This document shows positions 40,511 to 47,253 of a stretch of 47,253 bases of DNA, piece after piece. Position 1 is the stretch's first letter, and each line of letters opens with the position of its first letter. Origin of the DNA: Lentimicrobiaceae bacterium (GTDB lineage: Bacteria > Bacteroidota > Bacteroidia > Bacteroidales > F082); assembly GCA_015061315.1 (NCBI GenBank), contig SUWV01000021.1:1-47253 (forward strand). The letters are read 5' to 3'. Under the pieces are notes generated by a model. It was not told where the DNA came from and searched no databases. It saw only the letters and a list, made by a program, of their open reading frames with translations. A program made the position numbers and the translations under genes.

Positions 40511-41791
40511 TCATCTTCTTCCGCCAGCCGATCTTGCTCCGCCGCCCATGCTGCCACTGCTTCTGCTTGATGAGCCTGAGTTGAAGTTGCCGCTGCTTCT
40601 TGAAGAACTGCTTGACCTATTGATGCTTGAGCTGCTGCTTCTTGAAGATGAACTACTGCTTGGTCTGTTCATACTCGAGTTGTTGCTTCTTGAAGAAGAG
40701 CTGCTTGGTCTGTTCATACTTGAGCTGTTATTTCTTGAAGAAGAGCTGCTTGGTCTGTTCATGCTTGAGCTGTTGTTTCTTGAAGAAGAACTGCTGTTAG
40801 GTCTTACATATTCTGAGCTGGAGCGAACTTGACGGTTGCTGTTAGCAGGAGTGTATGATTTACGTTCTGATGATGAAGATGGTCTTTCGCCTGCCGACAT
40901 ACGTTGTGTTGTTGTGCTTATTCCGCTACTTGAAGGTCGGTTGGAGCTTGAAGGACGAGCAGAACTTGAAGGACGAGCAGAGCTCGAAGGTCTTTCTCCT
41001 CTTGAAACGCTTGAAGGTCTCGATGATGAAGAAGATGCTGGTCTTACTCCTGCCGATGAAGGTCTGTTGACTTTGCCAGCCACATGTAATCCGCCTTGAC
41101 CATTAGGTCTTGGTTTAGCTGCTGGAGCTAAGCCTCCGCCAGGATGTGGCTTGTGACCACCATGATGCAGATGACAGTTATGATGGTAGATTGGATAATA
41201 AGGATAGTGATAATAAGGATAATAATAACTATAATGATAAGGAGTCCACCACCAATCGTAGTACCAATTATAATAATAAGAAGGGTAGAAGTAAGGAGAA
41301 TAATAAGAGTAGTATGGATAGCCGTAGCTAAATCCTACAGACACTCCGTATGGATAACCTAAGCCGACATAGACGTTAGTGTTCCAATTGTCATCTTCTT
41401 CGTCGTCATCGTAATAATAATCGTAATTATCTTGAAGGTATCCTCCTGACGCTGTCTGGCTGAGATAATTTTGATCGTAGTAGGTCTCGGTACTTGTATA
41501 AACCACGCCGTTGGTGTCGGTGACGGTTTCTGTCTTTTCGTATAATGGCTCGGCTTTTGGCTTTTGTGATGTGCTCTCGCTGTAATAGGCTTGATAGTCA
41601 TATTGCGAGTTGCTGCTTATTTTGGAAGTGTTGAAAGTAGTGCCATTGCCTGATACAATTAACTCATTGTTCGACTTGTTGCCTTTGTCATAAGGTGAAT
41701 AATATGCATCATCTTTAATTACATTGTTGCTTGTGGAACACGATGTTAGGATTATTCCCATAGCAATGAATAGAAAATTTAGACGTTTCAT
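40511..41791 (-). CDS. Surface lipoprotein with aromatic Tyr/Trp-rich core and Ser-rich repeat tail
   Basis: 426 residues. Lipobox GIILTSC (Cys18). Residues ~115-150 are acidic ([11 protein letters not shown]). Residues ~150-210 are extremely Tyr/Trp/Pro/His-rich ([25 protein letters not shown]). Residues ~240-426 are Ser/Arg/Pro/Asn-rich, with 45-bp DNA repeats encoding [19 protein letters not shown] 15-residue units. Similar Tyr-rich, Ser-repeat lipoproteins are annotated only as hypothetical in Bacteroidales. The aromatic block could bind metal or glycans and the tail may be a flexible, glycosylated spacer; both are inference. Antisense Leu-rich reading frames here are artefacts of the Ser codons. 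Confidence 0.75.
   Translation of the reverse strand: MKRLNFLFIAMGIILTSCSTSNNVIKDDAYYSPYDKGNKSNNELIVSGNGTTFNTSKISSNSQYDYQAYYSESTSQKPKAEPLYEKTETVTDTNGVVYTSTETYYDQNYLSQTASGGYLQDNYDYYYDDDEEDDNWNTNVYVGLGYPYGVSVGFSYGYPYYSYYSPYFYPSYYYNWYYDWWWTPYHYSYYYPYYHYPYYPIYHHNCHLHHGGHKPHPGGGLAPAAKPRPNGQGGLHVAGKVNRPSSAGVRPASSSSSRPSSVSRGERPSSSARPSSSARPSSSNRPSSSGISTTTQRMSAGERPSSSSERKSYTPANSNRQVRSSSEYVRPNSSSSSRNNSSSMNRPSSSSSRNNSSSMNRPSSSSSRSNNSSMNRPSSSSSSRSSSSSINRSSSSSRSSGNFNSGSSSRSSGSMGGGARSAGGRR
40639..40800. repeat. 45-48-bp coding tandem repeat in the Ser-rich lipoprotein
   Basis: Units beginning TTCTTGAAGA at 40639, 40687, 40732 and 40777. Spacings are 48, 45 and 45 bp, all multiples of three, so copy number can change without a frameshift. 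Confidence 0.85.
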
Positions 41792-41832
41792 TTTTATACT
41801 TTTTTAAGTTATGAAATCATGCAATTTTTTCT

Positions 41833-41840
41833 TAAATTTG
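41833..41840 (+). promoter_or_regulatory. -7 box of proS
   Basis: TAAATTTG matches TAnnTTTG. It sits inside the longest possible reading frame of proS, showing that the true start is the downstream ATG at 41879. Confidence 0.65.
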
Positions 41841-41878
41841 CACGCAGAAAAATATACAAATACTATACCAAAATAACG

Positions 41879-43351
41879 ATGGCAAAAGATTTAACATCTC
41901 GTCAAGAGAATTATTCCCAATGGTATAATGATCTTGTAACAAAGGCTGATTTAGCAGAAAATTCTGCTGTTAGAGGTTGTATGGTTATCAAACCTTACGG
42001 CTATGCAATTTGGGAGTTCATGCGTGACGCTCTCGATAAAATGTTCAAAGATACAGGTCACGTCAATGCCTATTTCCCTCTTTTTATTCCAAAGAGTTTC
42101 TTTAGTAAAGAGGCAAGTCACGTTGAAGGCTTCGCTAAGGAATGTGCTGTGGTGACACACTATCGTCTTAAAAATAATCCTGACGGTTCTGGTGTCGTCG
42201 TCGATCCTGACGCTCGTTTGGAAGAAGAGTTGATAGTACGTCCTACTTCAGAGACTATCATCTGGGATACATATCGCAACTGGATCAAGAGCTACCGCGA
42301 CCTTCCTATATTGGTAAATCAATGGGCTAATGTGGTTCGTTGGGAGATGCGTACTCGTTTGTTCCTTCGCACCGCTGAGTTCTTATGGCAAGAAGGTCAC
42401 ACCGCTCATGCTACACGCGAAGAGGCTATGGCAGAAGCTCGTAAGATGCTCGACGTCTACGCTGAGTTTGCAGAGAAATATATGGCGCTTCCTGTTATCC
42501 GTGGTATCAAATCGGCTAACGAACGTTTCGCTGGCGCTGAAGAGACTTTCTGTATCGAGGCTATGATGCAAGACGGAAAGGCATTGCAGGCTGGTACTTC
42601 TCACTTCCTCGCACAAAACTTCGCAAAGGCTTTCGATGTTAAGTTCTTGAATAAGGAAAATAAATTGGAATATGTATGGGCTACTTCATGGGGCGTTTCA
42701 ACTCGTTTGATGGGCGCTCTCATTATGTCGCATTCCGACGACAACGGTCTCGTACTTCCTCCTAAAATAGCTCCTATCGAAGTGGTTATCGTTCCTATCT
42801 ATAAGACAGACGAACAGAGAGAGACAGTACTCGCATATTGCGCTGACATAAAACAACGTCTTGAAAGCAGAAGAATGCGCGTGAAGTTCGACGACCGCGA
42901 CACTCAGAAACCAGGATTCAAATTCGCTGAATGGGAGCTTAAAGGCGTGCCTGTACGTATAGCAGCAGGTCCTCGCGACGTGGAAAATAATTCCGTTGAG
43001 ATAGCTCGCCGCGACACTCTCGAAAAGACAACTATAACAATAGATAATATCGAAGATTATATCACAAATCTCCTCGATGAGATTCAAGATAACATCTTCC
43101 AAAAAGCTCTTAACTTCCGCGAGTCGAGAACCGTTAAAGTCGATACATGGGAAGAGTTCAAAGAACAAATCGAGAATAGCATGTTCGTTTACGCTCACTG
43201 GGACGGAACTCCTGAGACAGAACAGAAGATTAAGGAAGAGACAAAGGCTACTATCCGTTGCATTCCTTTGGATGATGACTTTGAAGATGGCAAATGCATC
43301 TACTCAGGTCAGCCTTCAAAACGCCGCGTGATATTCGCAAGAGCGTATTGA
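41879..43351 (+). CDS. proS: Prolyl-tRNA synthetase (eukaryote/archaeal-type)
   Basis: 490 residues from ATG 41879 ([20 protein letters not shown]). An in-frame ATG at 41819 would add 20 residues, but those bases contain the promoter. Class II motifs: motif 2 region [17 protein letters not shown] and motif 3 [16 protein letters not shown], with RPTSETIIW between. There is no bacterial editing (INS) insertion, and the protein ends IFARAY, the C-terminal Tyr typical of the eukaryote-like form found in Bacteroidetes. It charges tRNA-Pro. Codon use is highly adapted. Confidence 0.96.
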   Translation: MAKDLTSRQENYSQWYNDLVTKADLAENSAVRGCMVIKPYGYAIWEFMRDALDKMFKDTGHVNAYFPLFIPKSFFSKEASHVEGFAKECAVVTHYRLKNNPDGSGVVVDPDARLEEELIVRPTSETIIWDTYRNWIKSYRDLPILVNQWANVVRWEMRTRLFLRTAEFLWQEGHTAHATREEAMAEARKMLDVYAEFAEKYMALPVIRGIKSANERFAGAEETFCIEAMMQDGKALQAGTSHFLAQNFAKAFDVKFLNKENKLEYVWATSWGVSTRLMGALIMSHSDDNGLVLPPKIAPIEVVIVPIYKTDEQRETVLAYCADIKQRLESRRMRVKFDDRDTQKPGFKFAEWELKGVPVRIAAGPRDVENNSVEIARRDTLEKTTITIDNIEDYITNLLDEIQDNIFQKALNFRESRTVKVDTWEEFKEQIENSMFVYAHWDGTPETEQKIKEETKATIRCIPLDDDFEDGKCIYSGQPSKRRVIFARAY

Positions 43352-43435
43352 TAATTTACAATTTACAGTTTACAGTTTACAGTTGTGGATATTTGTAATT
43401 GTTAATTGTAAACTGTTAATTGTTAATTGAAATAA
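43352..43435. repeat. Inverted pair of word-repeat tracts between proS and the GIN-domain gene
   Basis: CAATTTACAGTTTA (43359-43372) and TAAACTGTTAATTG (43409-43422) are complementary at 13 of 14 positions. Two oppositely oriented repeat tracts can thus form a hairpin between convergent genes. The right tract encodes the end of the GIN-domain protein (SINN) and its TAA stop. Confidence 0.75.
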
Positions 43436-44186
43436 TTCTGCCAAGGGCATCTGGAGATATATATGACTTAATCTTCGGTTGCCCTTTGTAGTATATGTTG
43501 CCGAAGTCGTAAATTCTGGCATATAAGGAATCACTGCAATTAATATAAATGTCGTTGCCCCGGAATAACATGATGTCGGCTACCTTGGTAGGCATGTTTT
43601 CAAGATGAATAACACCTAATCCTTTCCTATATATGTCAATAGTATCGCAACGACCATCAACATTTAATGATGAACTTCCACCGTATACCTCGAGATTGAA
43701 TCTGCTGCATTTCACTTTTATGTCGATGTCTCCCGAACCATCGTTGAGTTCAAAGTTGAAACATGATAGACTGTCGTCGTTGATATAATCTTCGGAGTGT
43801 AAATCACCTATAGAATGATAATAGATGTCGTTGATATTTGATTTATAGTAGATATCGGCAGAGATACTATTATTTTTGTCTCTAAATAAGTTCCCGATGT
43901 TTTCATTTTTTATTATCAATATATCATCAACGACTTCACTGATAATATTAGGCATCAGATTTTCTCCCGCCCTTATTTCAATAAAACTGCTGTCAGACTT
44001 TATCATATTAATATTGATATTGTCGTTGATATGAATAGTGTTGAAATCGGATAGTTGTCTTGTATCAATTATCATATTACCATTTGTAAATGGCATTTTC
44101 TTACAGGAAAACAGCAGTGCCAATAGTAATATAGCTGATACCCGACAGCTGATTGCTGAAAACTTTAGAATATTTTTTCTTTTCAT
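43416..44186 (-). CDS. GIN-domain (DUF2807) lipoprotein
   Basis: 256 residues. Lipobox LALLFSC (Cys28), then KKMPF. The remainder is a right-handed beta-helix-like DUF2807/GIN pattern: repeated short strands with Asp/Asn turns (IDTRQLSDFNTIHINDNINI, FIEIRAGENLMPNI, ISEVVDDILIIKNEN, FNFELNDGSGDIDI). Such proteins are called putative adhesin heads; function is largely unproved. The gene starts 3 nt after the PagL-like stop on the same strand. Its last codons and stop are formed by an AATTAACAATTAACAG repeat. Confidence 0.82.
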   Translation of the reverse strand: MKRKNILKFSAISCRVSAILLLALLFSCKKMPFTNGNMIIDTRQLSDFNTIHINDNININMIKSDSSFIEIRAGENLMPNIISEVVDDILIIKNENIGNLFRDKNNSISADIYYKSNINDIYYHSIGDLHSEDYINDDSLSCFNFELNDGSGDIDIKVKCSRFNLEVYGGSSSLNVDGRCDTIDIYRKGLGVIHLENMPTKVADIMLFRGNDIYINCSDSLYARIYDFGNIYYKGQPKIKSYISPDALGRIISINN

Positions 44187-44189
44187 AAC

Positions 44190-45323
44190 TTATAATCTTA
44201 TTCCTAATCCCCAACCTAAGAAATCAGCGACGCCGAAGTGTGTGTTTAGGGCGACTTTGGCGTAAGCATGATCACCTATATTAATTTTAAATCCTAATTT
44301 CTGATACCAGCGTCCTCCGCTCATGTCGCGTCCGTAAATGTGATAGCCGAAGTTTATCAGAAACGATGCTTCTCCCATTGTAAGTTCGTACGCTAAACCT
44401 ATACTTGGTTTTAGCATCTCTATAAAAGTGAACGTTCGGCTGTAATATTCTCGTACGGAAATATATGAACATTTGTTGTATACTAAATCTATACCTAAGC
44501 CTACCTTGCTTAAATTACTGACTCTGTCCATGACATAAAACTCCAGGTCATAAACAGCTATATTTTCTTTTTGCTGGTATTTTATTCTTTTCACTCCGTA
44601 CGATAATCCGACGTAATATTCTGGAACTATTTTCTTGAAATTTTTGTTATGTGACGTCTCTCTTGTAATGTAATTTTTAGGTTTGTTAAGAAGATATGTG
44701 CCGCTGATGCCAGCGTTAATGATGTTGTATCCGCTGTTGGGAAAATTAGAACATCCGTTAGAAAAATGCGTCAATCCTGCGAAAAATGATATTTTGTATC
44801 TGTCTGCGATTTGACGTTTATATTCAAAAGTGAGACTTATGGCAGCGTTAAGATTGTTCCCTATTGAAGTGTTTTTGTAGTTCTCAGTATGATGAAATTT
44901 CTCTGTCAGATATGCCAATCCGACACCGAATCTGAATCCGAATGTGTTGATCTTACTTTTGTTGAAAGGAAAGCTGATGAATGGATAGACGGCGTATGCC
45001 TTCCCGAGGATGTCGATGTTTCCTAAATTGGAATAAAAAGCGCTGACGCCTATAGTGGGATAGTTGAAATACGACTGCCATTCTGATCTTCCGTAAGTCT
45101 GTTTTTGAAACGATAATTCAAACATAGGGAAATCGGCAGGATAGCTTTTCATGTCAAAATGATGATGCACAAAGAAACCGTAATTTATGCGTAAATCGAC
45201 TTCTGTGTTGAGCAAAAGAGAGTCTAACGAGAAAGTCTGTATATCTATGTTTTTCGTTTCAGCTTTCGTTAGATGTGGTATGGTGAAAAGTAAAACAAAA
45301 AATAAAATAAATTTGTATCTCAT
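44190..45323 (-). CDS. Acyloxyacyl hydrolase-like (PagL family) outer-membrane protein
   Basis: 377 residues from ATG 45323; a TTG reading at 45344 begins inside the promoter. The signal peptide ends near LTKA. The PagL signature is clear in AGLTHFSNGCSNFPNSGYNI: catalytic His186 and Ser188 and the PNSG turn. The third catalytic residue (Glu in PagL) is not evident at its usual place. It is about twice the length of Pseudomonas PagL, with extra barrel strands after residue ~210 ending GWGLGIRL. PagL removes the 3-O acyl chain of lipid A. With lpxH and lpxK in the window this fits lipid A remodelling, but activity is uncertain. Confidence 0.75.
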   Translation of the reverse strand: MRYKFILFFVLLFTIPHLTKAETKNIDIQTFSLDSLLLNTEVDLRINYGFFVHHHFDMKSYPADFPMFELSFQKQTYGRSEWQSYFNYPTIGVSAFYSNLGNIDILGKAYAVYPFISFPFNKSKINTFGFRFGVGLAYLTEKFHHTENYKNTSIGNNLNAAISLTFEYKRQIADRYKISFFAGLTHFSNGCSNFPNSGYNIINAGISGTYLLNKPKNYITRETSHNKNFKKIVPEYYVGLSYGVKRIKYQQKENIAVYDLEFYVMDRVSNLSKVGLGIDLVYNKCSYISVREYYSRTFTFIEMLKPSIGLAYELTMGEASFLINFGYHIYGRDMSGGRWYQKLGFKINIGDHAYAKVALNTHFGVADFLGWGLGIRL

Positions 45324-45341
45324 AAAAAATATTTCATAATA

Positions 45342-45349
45342 CAAAGATA
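45342..45349 (-). promoter_or_regulatory. -7 box of the PagL-GIN operon
   Basis: CAAAGATA reads TATCTTTG on the - strand, 18 bp upstream of the ATG at 45323. It rules out the longer TTG start. Confidence 0.65.
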
Positions 45350-45403
45350 ACGTTTGTTTTAACTTTTTGTTTAATATTTCAATCTAAGCTGCTAAATGTT
45401 CAA

Positions 45404-46846
45404 TCAATCTTTTTTAATCTTATAAAGCTGAGGTTTCTTTGAATATCCGGTTTCGATATTCGGTGCCCAGTTGAGTGTGTCGGGACCTTCGCATGGCGTG
45501 ATGTATTTCCATTTCCTTGTCCTATACGAAAGGTTCTGATTCTGCGCCATCTGAATGACGTAGCGTCTTCCTTTCTTGTCTTTACCTAACCATGTATCTA
45601 ACTCTTTGCCAATACCGTCGGGCGACAGATTTTTATATTCACTGAGATTGATAAGATTAGCCATCACTTCCAAGAAGTCGATTTGTGATACTAAGGCTTC
45701 GCTTACTTTGCCTTCTTTTATTTCTTTAGGATAATGTACTATGAAAGGGACGCGCGTGCCTGCTTCGTAGCAACTGTATTTTCCGCCTCGCAATCCGCCC
45801 ATAGGGTCGTGACCGTTGAGAAGTTCCTCGGCTTGGTCGTCATAGCCGTCGTTTAATACAGGTCCATTGTCGCTGCTTAGTATTATCAAGGTGTTGTCTA
45901 ACAAGTCGTTTTCTTCCAAGGTCTTGATGATCTCTCCGACGCACCAGTCGAATTGTGCTATGGCGTCGCCTCGCATTCCCATTCCCGTCATGCCTCTGAA
46001 ACGCTCGTGAGGGAAGCGCGGTACGTGAACGTCGTTAGTGGCGAAGTAAAGGAAGAACGGTTTTTCTTTATTTTCATTGATAAAACTTACGGCGTGTGCC
46101 GTGATGGAATCCGCTATGCTCTCGTCTTTCCATAAAGCCTTGCCGCCGCCTTTCATATAACCGATGCGCCCGATGCCGTTGACGATAGATTGGTCGTGGC
46201 CGATAGTATGTTTCATGTTATACAACAGTTCAGGATTTTCTCTGCCTGTTGGCTCGCCTTCAAAATTCTGATTATAACTTACATAGATAGGGGAGGTGCT
46301 GTCGTAGTCGGCTACCATTCCTTTCTCGATGAAGACGCAAGGCACTCTGTCGGCGGTGGCAGCCATGATATAAGAATAGTCGAAGCCGATGTCGTCTAAG
46401 TTAGGTTCTATCTTCTTGTTCCAGTCTTGTCTGCCGTTTTCGTCGCCGAGGCCGAGATGCCATTTTCCTATGGCTGCGGTCTTGTAGCCCGCTTGTTTAA
46501 AGATGTCGGCTACTGTTAGTTGTTCGGGTTTTATTATCATGGAGGCATCGCCGTTTGCCACGTTGGTTCCTTCTCTGCGCCAAGGATATTCTCCTGTGAG
46601 GAGTCCGTAGCGTGATGGCGTGCTCACCGATGCGGCAGAATAAGCGTTGGTGAAACGTATCCCATTATCCGCGAGACGATTTACGTTAGGAGTCTCTACA
46701 TTTTTCGCTCCGTAACATTGCAAGTCGCCGTAACCAATATCATCGGCATAGATAAGAACGACGTTAGGAAGTTCATTCTTCTGAGCCTGCATCGCCGTCG
46801 GAATAGCAAGCGATAATGATAATATGACGGGATTTATTTTTTTCAT
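45404..46846 (-). CDS. Secreted S1-family sulfatase (Ser-type)
   Basis: 480 residues. Signal peptide KKINPVILSLSLAIPTAMQAQ. The metal/active-site start NVVLIYADDIGYGDLQCYG and the maturation motif S75-T-P-S-R (ASVSTPSRYGLLTG) are typical; the Ser must be oxidised to formylglycine by an anaerobic sulfatase-maturating enzyme, which is not in the window. Later motifs: IGKWHLG, FFLYFATNDVHVPRFP, IILSSDNGPV and LRGGKYSCYEAGTRVPFI. It probably removes sulfate from host or dietary glycans in the periplasm; the substrate is not readable. There is no SusCD or glycosidase neighbour here. It has a long leader with a 15-bp direct repeat. Confidence 0.93.
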   Translation of the reverse strand: MKKINPVILSLSLAIPTAMQAQKNELPNVVLIYADDIGYGDLQCYGAKNVETPNVNRLADNGIRFTNAYSAASVSTPSRYGLLTGEYPWRREGTNVANGDASMIIKPEQLTVADIFKQAGYKTAAIGKWHLGLGDENGRQDWNKKIEPNLDDIGFDYSYIMAATADRVPCVFIEKGMVADYDSTSPIYVSYNQNFEGEPTGRENPELLYNMKHTIGHDQSIVNGIGRIGYMKGGGKALWKDESIADSITAHAVSFINENKEKPFFLYFATNDVHVPRFPHERFRGMTGMGMRGDAIAQFDWCVGEIIKTLEENDLLDNTLIILSSDNGPVLNDGYDDQAEELLNGHDPMGGLRGGKYSCYEAGTRVPFIVHYPKEIKEGKVSEALVSQIDFLEVMANLINLSEYKNLSPDGIGKELDTWLGKDKKGRRYVIQMAQNQNLSYRTRKWKYITPCEGPDTLNWAPNIETGYSKKPQLYKIKKD

Positions 46847-46891
46847 GTTTGCAATGATGATTTTTTATGGGATTTAAAAGGATTTTTCACA

Positions 46892-46921
46892 TTCCGATAT
46901 TTTTCGTTCCGATATTTTTCG
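46892..46921. repeat. Perfect 15-bp direct repeat in the sulfatase leader
   Basis: TTCCGATATTTTTCG occurs twice head to tail, immediately downstream of the - strand -7 box, so it would cover the first transcribed bases. Confidence 0.9.
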
Positions 46922-46929
46922 CAAAGATA
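46922..46929 (-). promoter_or_regulatory. -7 box of the sulfatase gene
   Basis: CAAAGATA reads TATCTTTG on the - strand, 75 bp upstream of the sulfatase ATG. Confidence 0.6.
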
Positions 46930-46980
46930 ATATTTTGTTTTTAGCATAAGAGTCCTTTGGTTATTAATTTTAGATTTCTA

Positions 46981-47112
46981 AAACAAATTTTGCGGAGAGC
47001 GGTAATTTTGGTGAAACAAATTTTGCGGAGAGCGGTAATTTTGGTGAAACAAATTTTGCGGAGAGCGGTATTTTTGGTGAAATAAATTTTGCGGAGAGCG
47101 GTAATTTTGTTT
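46981..47112. repeat. Four tandem 33-bp units upstream of the AAA ATPase gene
   Basis: Units start at 46981, 47014, 47047 and 47080. Each has the cores TTTTGCGGAGAGCGGTA and TTTTG with only 1-4 changes. Each contains TAATTTTG (TATTTTTG in unit 3), a match to the -7 consensus, directly upstream of the gene's own -7 box. No spacers separate the units, so it is not a CRISPR array. Confidence 0.95.
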
Positions 47113-47131
47113 GTTTTGTCAAATAAAAATG

Positions 47132-47139
47132 TATATTTG
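47132..47139 (+). promoter_or_regulatory. -7 box of the AAA ATPase gene
   Basis: TATATTTG matches TAnnTTTG, 18 bp before the ATG and 20 bp after the 33-bp repeat array. Confidence 0.6.
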
Positions 47140-47157
47140 CAACATTATTTGATAGTT

Positions 47158-47253
47158 ATGAATAGAAGAATATTTGAGCGTAAGATTTATGATAAAATGC
47201 TGAATTGGAAAAAAGAGTCAGCAGGAAAAACAGCATTGCTTATTGAAGGTGCT
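47158..47253 (+). CDS. N-terminus of an AAA ATPase (AAA_14/DUF4143 type), 3' truncated
   Basis: Only 32 codons lie in the window. The start RRIFERKIYDKMLNWKKES followed by GKTALLIEGA is the characteristic opening of the Bacteroidales AAA_14/DUF4143 ATPases, where the next residues would complete the Walker A loop (ARR-x-GKS/T). These proteins are abundant, often multicopy, and of unknown role. The identification rests on the N-terminus only. Confidence 0.7.
   Translation, partial: MNRRIFERKIYDKMLNWKKESAGKTALLIEGA

Noticed and set aside
40548..41099. Leu/Glu-rich reading frames on the + strand opposite the Ser-rich lipoprotein
   Set aside because: They are the complement of Ser/Arg codons in the repeat tail and show no start signal or recognisable domain.
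41819..41878. Longer proS start at 41819
   Set aside because: The extra 20 codons include the -7 promoter box, and the family N-terminus begins at MAKDLTSR.
46957..47082. Open frame across the 33-bp repeats encoding repeated KQILRRAVILV
   Set aside because: There is no ATG at its start (only TTG), it stops in unit 4, and it lacks an independent promoter; the open frame follows simply from a stop-free unit of 33 bp.
46981..47112. Possible CRISPR array from four 33-bp direct repeats
   Set aside because: The units are contiguous with no unique spacers, and no cas genes are seen in the window.

Overview
The window reads as a chromosomal segment of an anaerobic, low-GC member of the Bacteroidales. 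The grounds are: Bacteroidetes-type -7 boxes (TAnnTTTG) ahead of most transcription units; type IX secretion (T9SS) C-terminal sorting domains; the PorG-like/uppS/bamA/skp/skp cluster; a serine-palmitoyltransferase (sphingolipid) locus; LpxH and LpxK; and anaerobe enzymes (2-oxoacid:ferredoxin oxidoreductase, a 2x[4Fe-4S] ferredoxin, a two-iron-centre desulfoferrodoxin). No tRNA, rRNA, CRISPR array, transposase or phage gene was seen.

Layout. 1-2.1 kb: the 3' end of a secreted T9SS-type protein, a small PLGN-tail membrane protein, and a convergent glycosyltransferase. 2.1-12.1 kb: a long + strand block of dprA, rsgA, an Omp85-like protein, nadK, a PorG-like T9SS protein, uppS, bamA and two skp/ompH genes. 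12.2-18.4 kb: a roughly 1290-residue mosaic T9SS cargo protein, then a duplicated pair of small carboxypeptidase-regulatory-domain proteins flanking a beta-barrel gene. 18.4-23.1 kb: a divergent lipid locus, with a VOC protein and an SDR on the - strand and spt, a second SDR and a MarR regulator on the + strand. 23.3-27.1 kb: ferredoxin, korAB and desulfoferrodoxin. 27.4-33.9 kb: flavin reductase, tilS, a DsbD-like protein, a second PLGN-tail protein, and a lipoprotein with an IdeS/Mac-type cysteine protease domain. 34-38.9 kb: an M20 dipeptidase, lpxK-lpxH, Nif3 and a C4 zinc ribbon. 39-47 kb: a FadL-type porin, a Ser-rich lipoprotein, proS, a GIN-domain lipoprotein, a PagL-like protein and a Ser-type sulfatase. 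The window ends in the first 32 codons of an AAA ATPase.

Much of the content serves the cell envelope: lipid carrier and outer-membrane biogenesis (uppS, bamA, skp), lipid A (lpxH, lpxK, PagL-like), sphingolipids (spt locus), and secreted or surface proteins (PorG-like, two T9SS cargoes, several lipoproteins). The redox genes (kor, fdx, dfx, flavin reductase, DsbD) fit strict anaerobiosis.

The most unusual layer is non-genic. (i) A roughly 57-bp palindromic element recurs at least five times, mostly at gene 3' ends. (ii) Degenerate 7-10-bp word repeats fill most intergenic gaps, supply stop codons and C-termini to neighbouring genes, and appear in frame at three places inside tilS. (iii) A GC-rich element at about 31598-31688 can fold into a closed multi-branch structure. 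(iv) Four tandem 33-bp units, each holding a -7-like box, precede the AAA ATPase. On the protein side, the IdeS-like protease and the two PLGN-tail small proteins, each sitting beside a surface or secreted protein gene, deserve the closest look.
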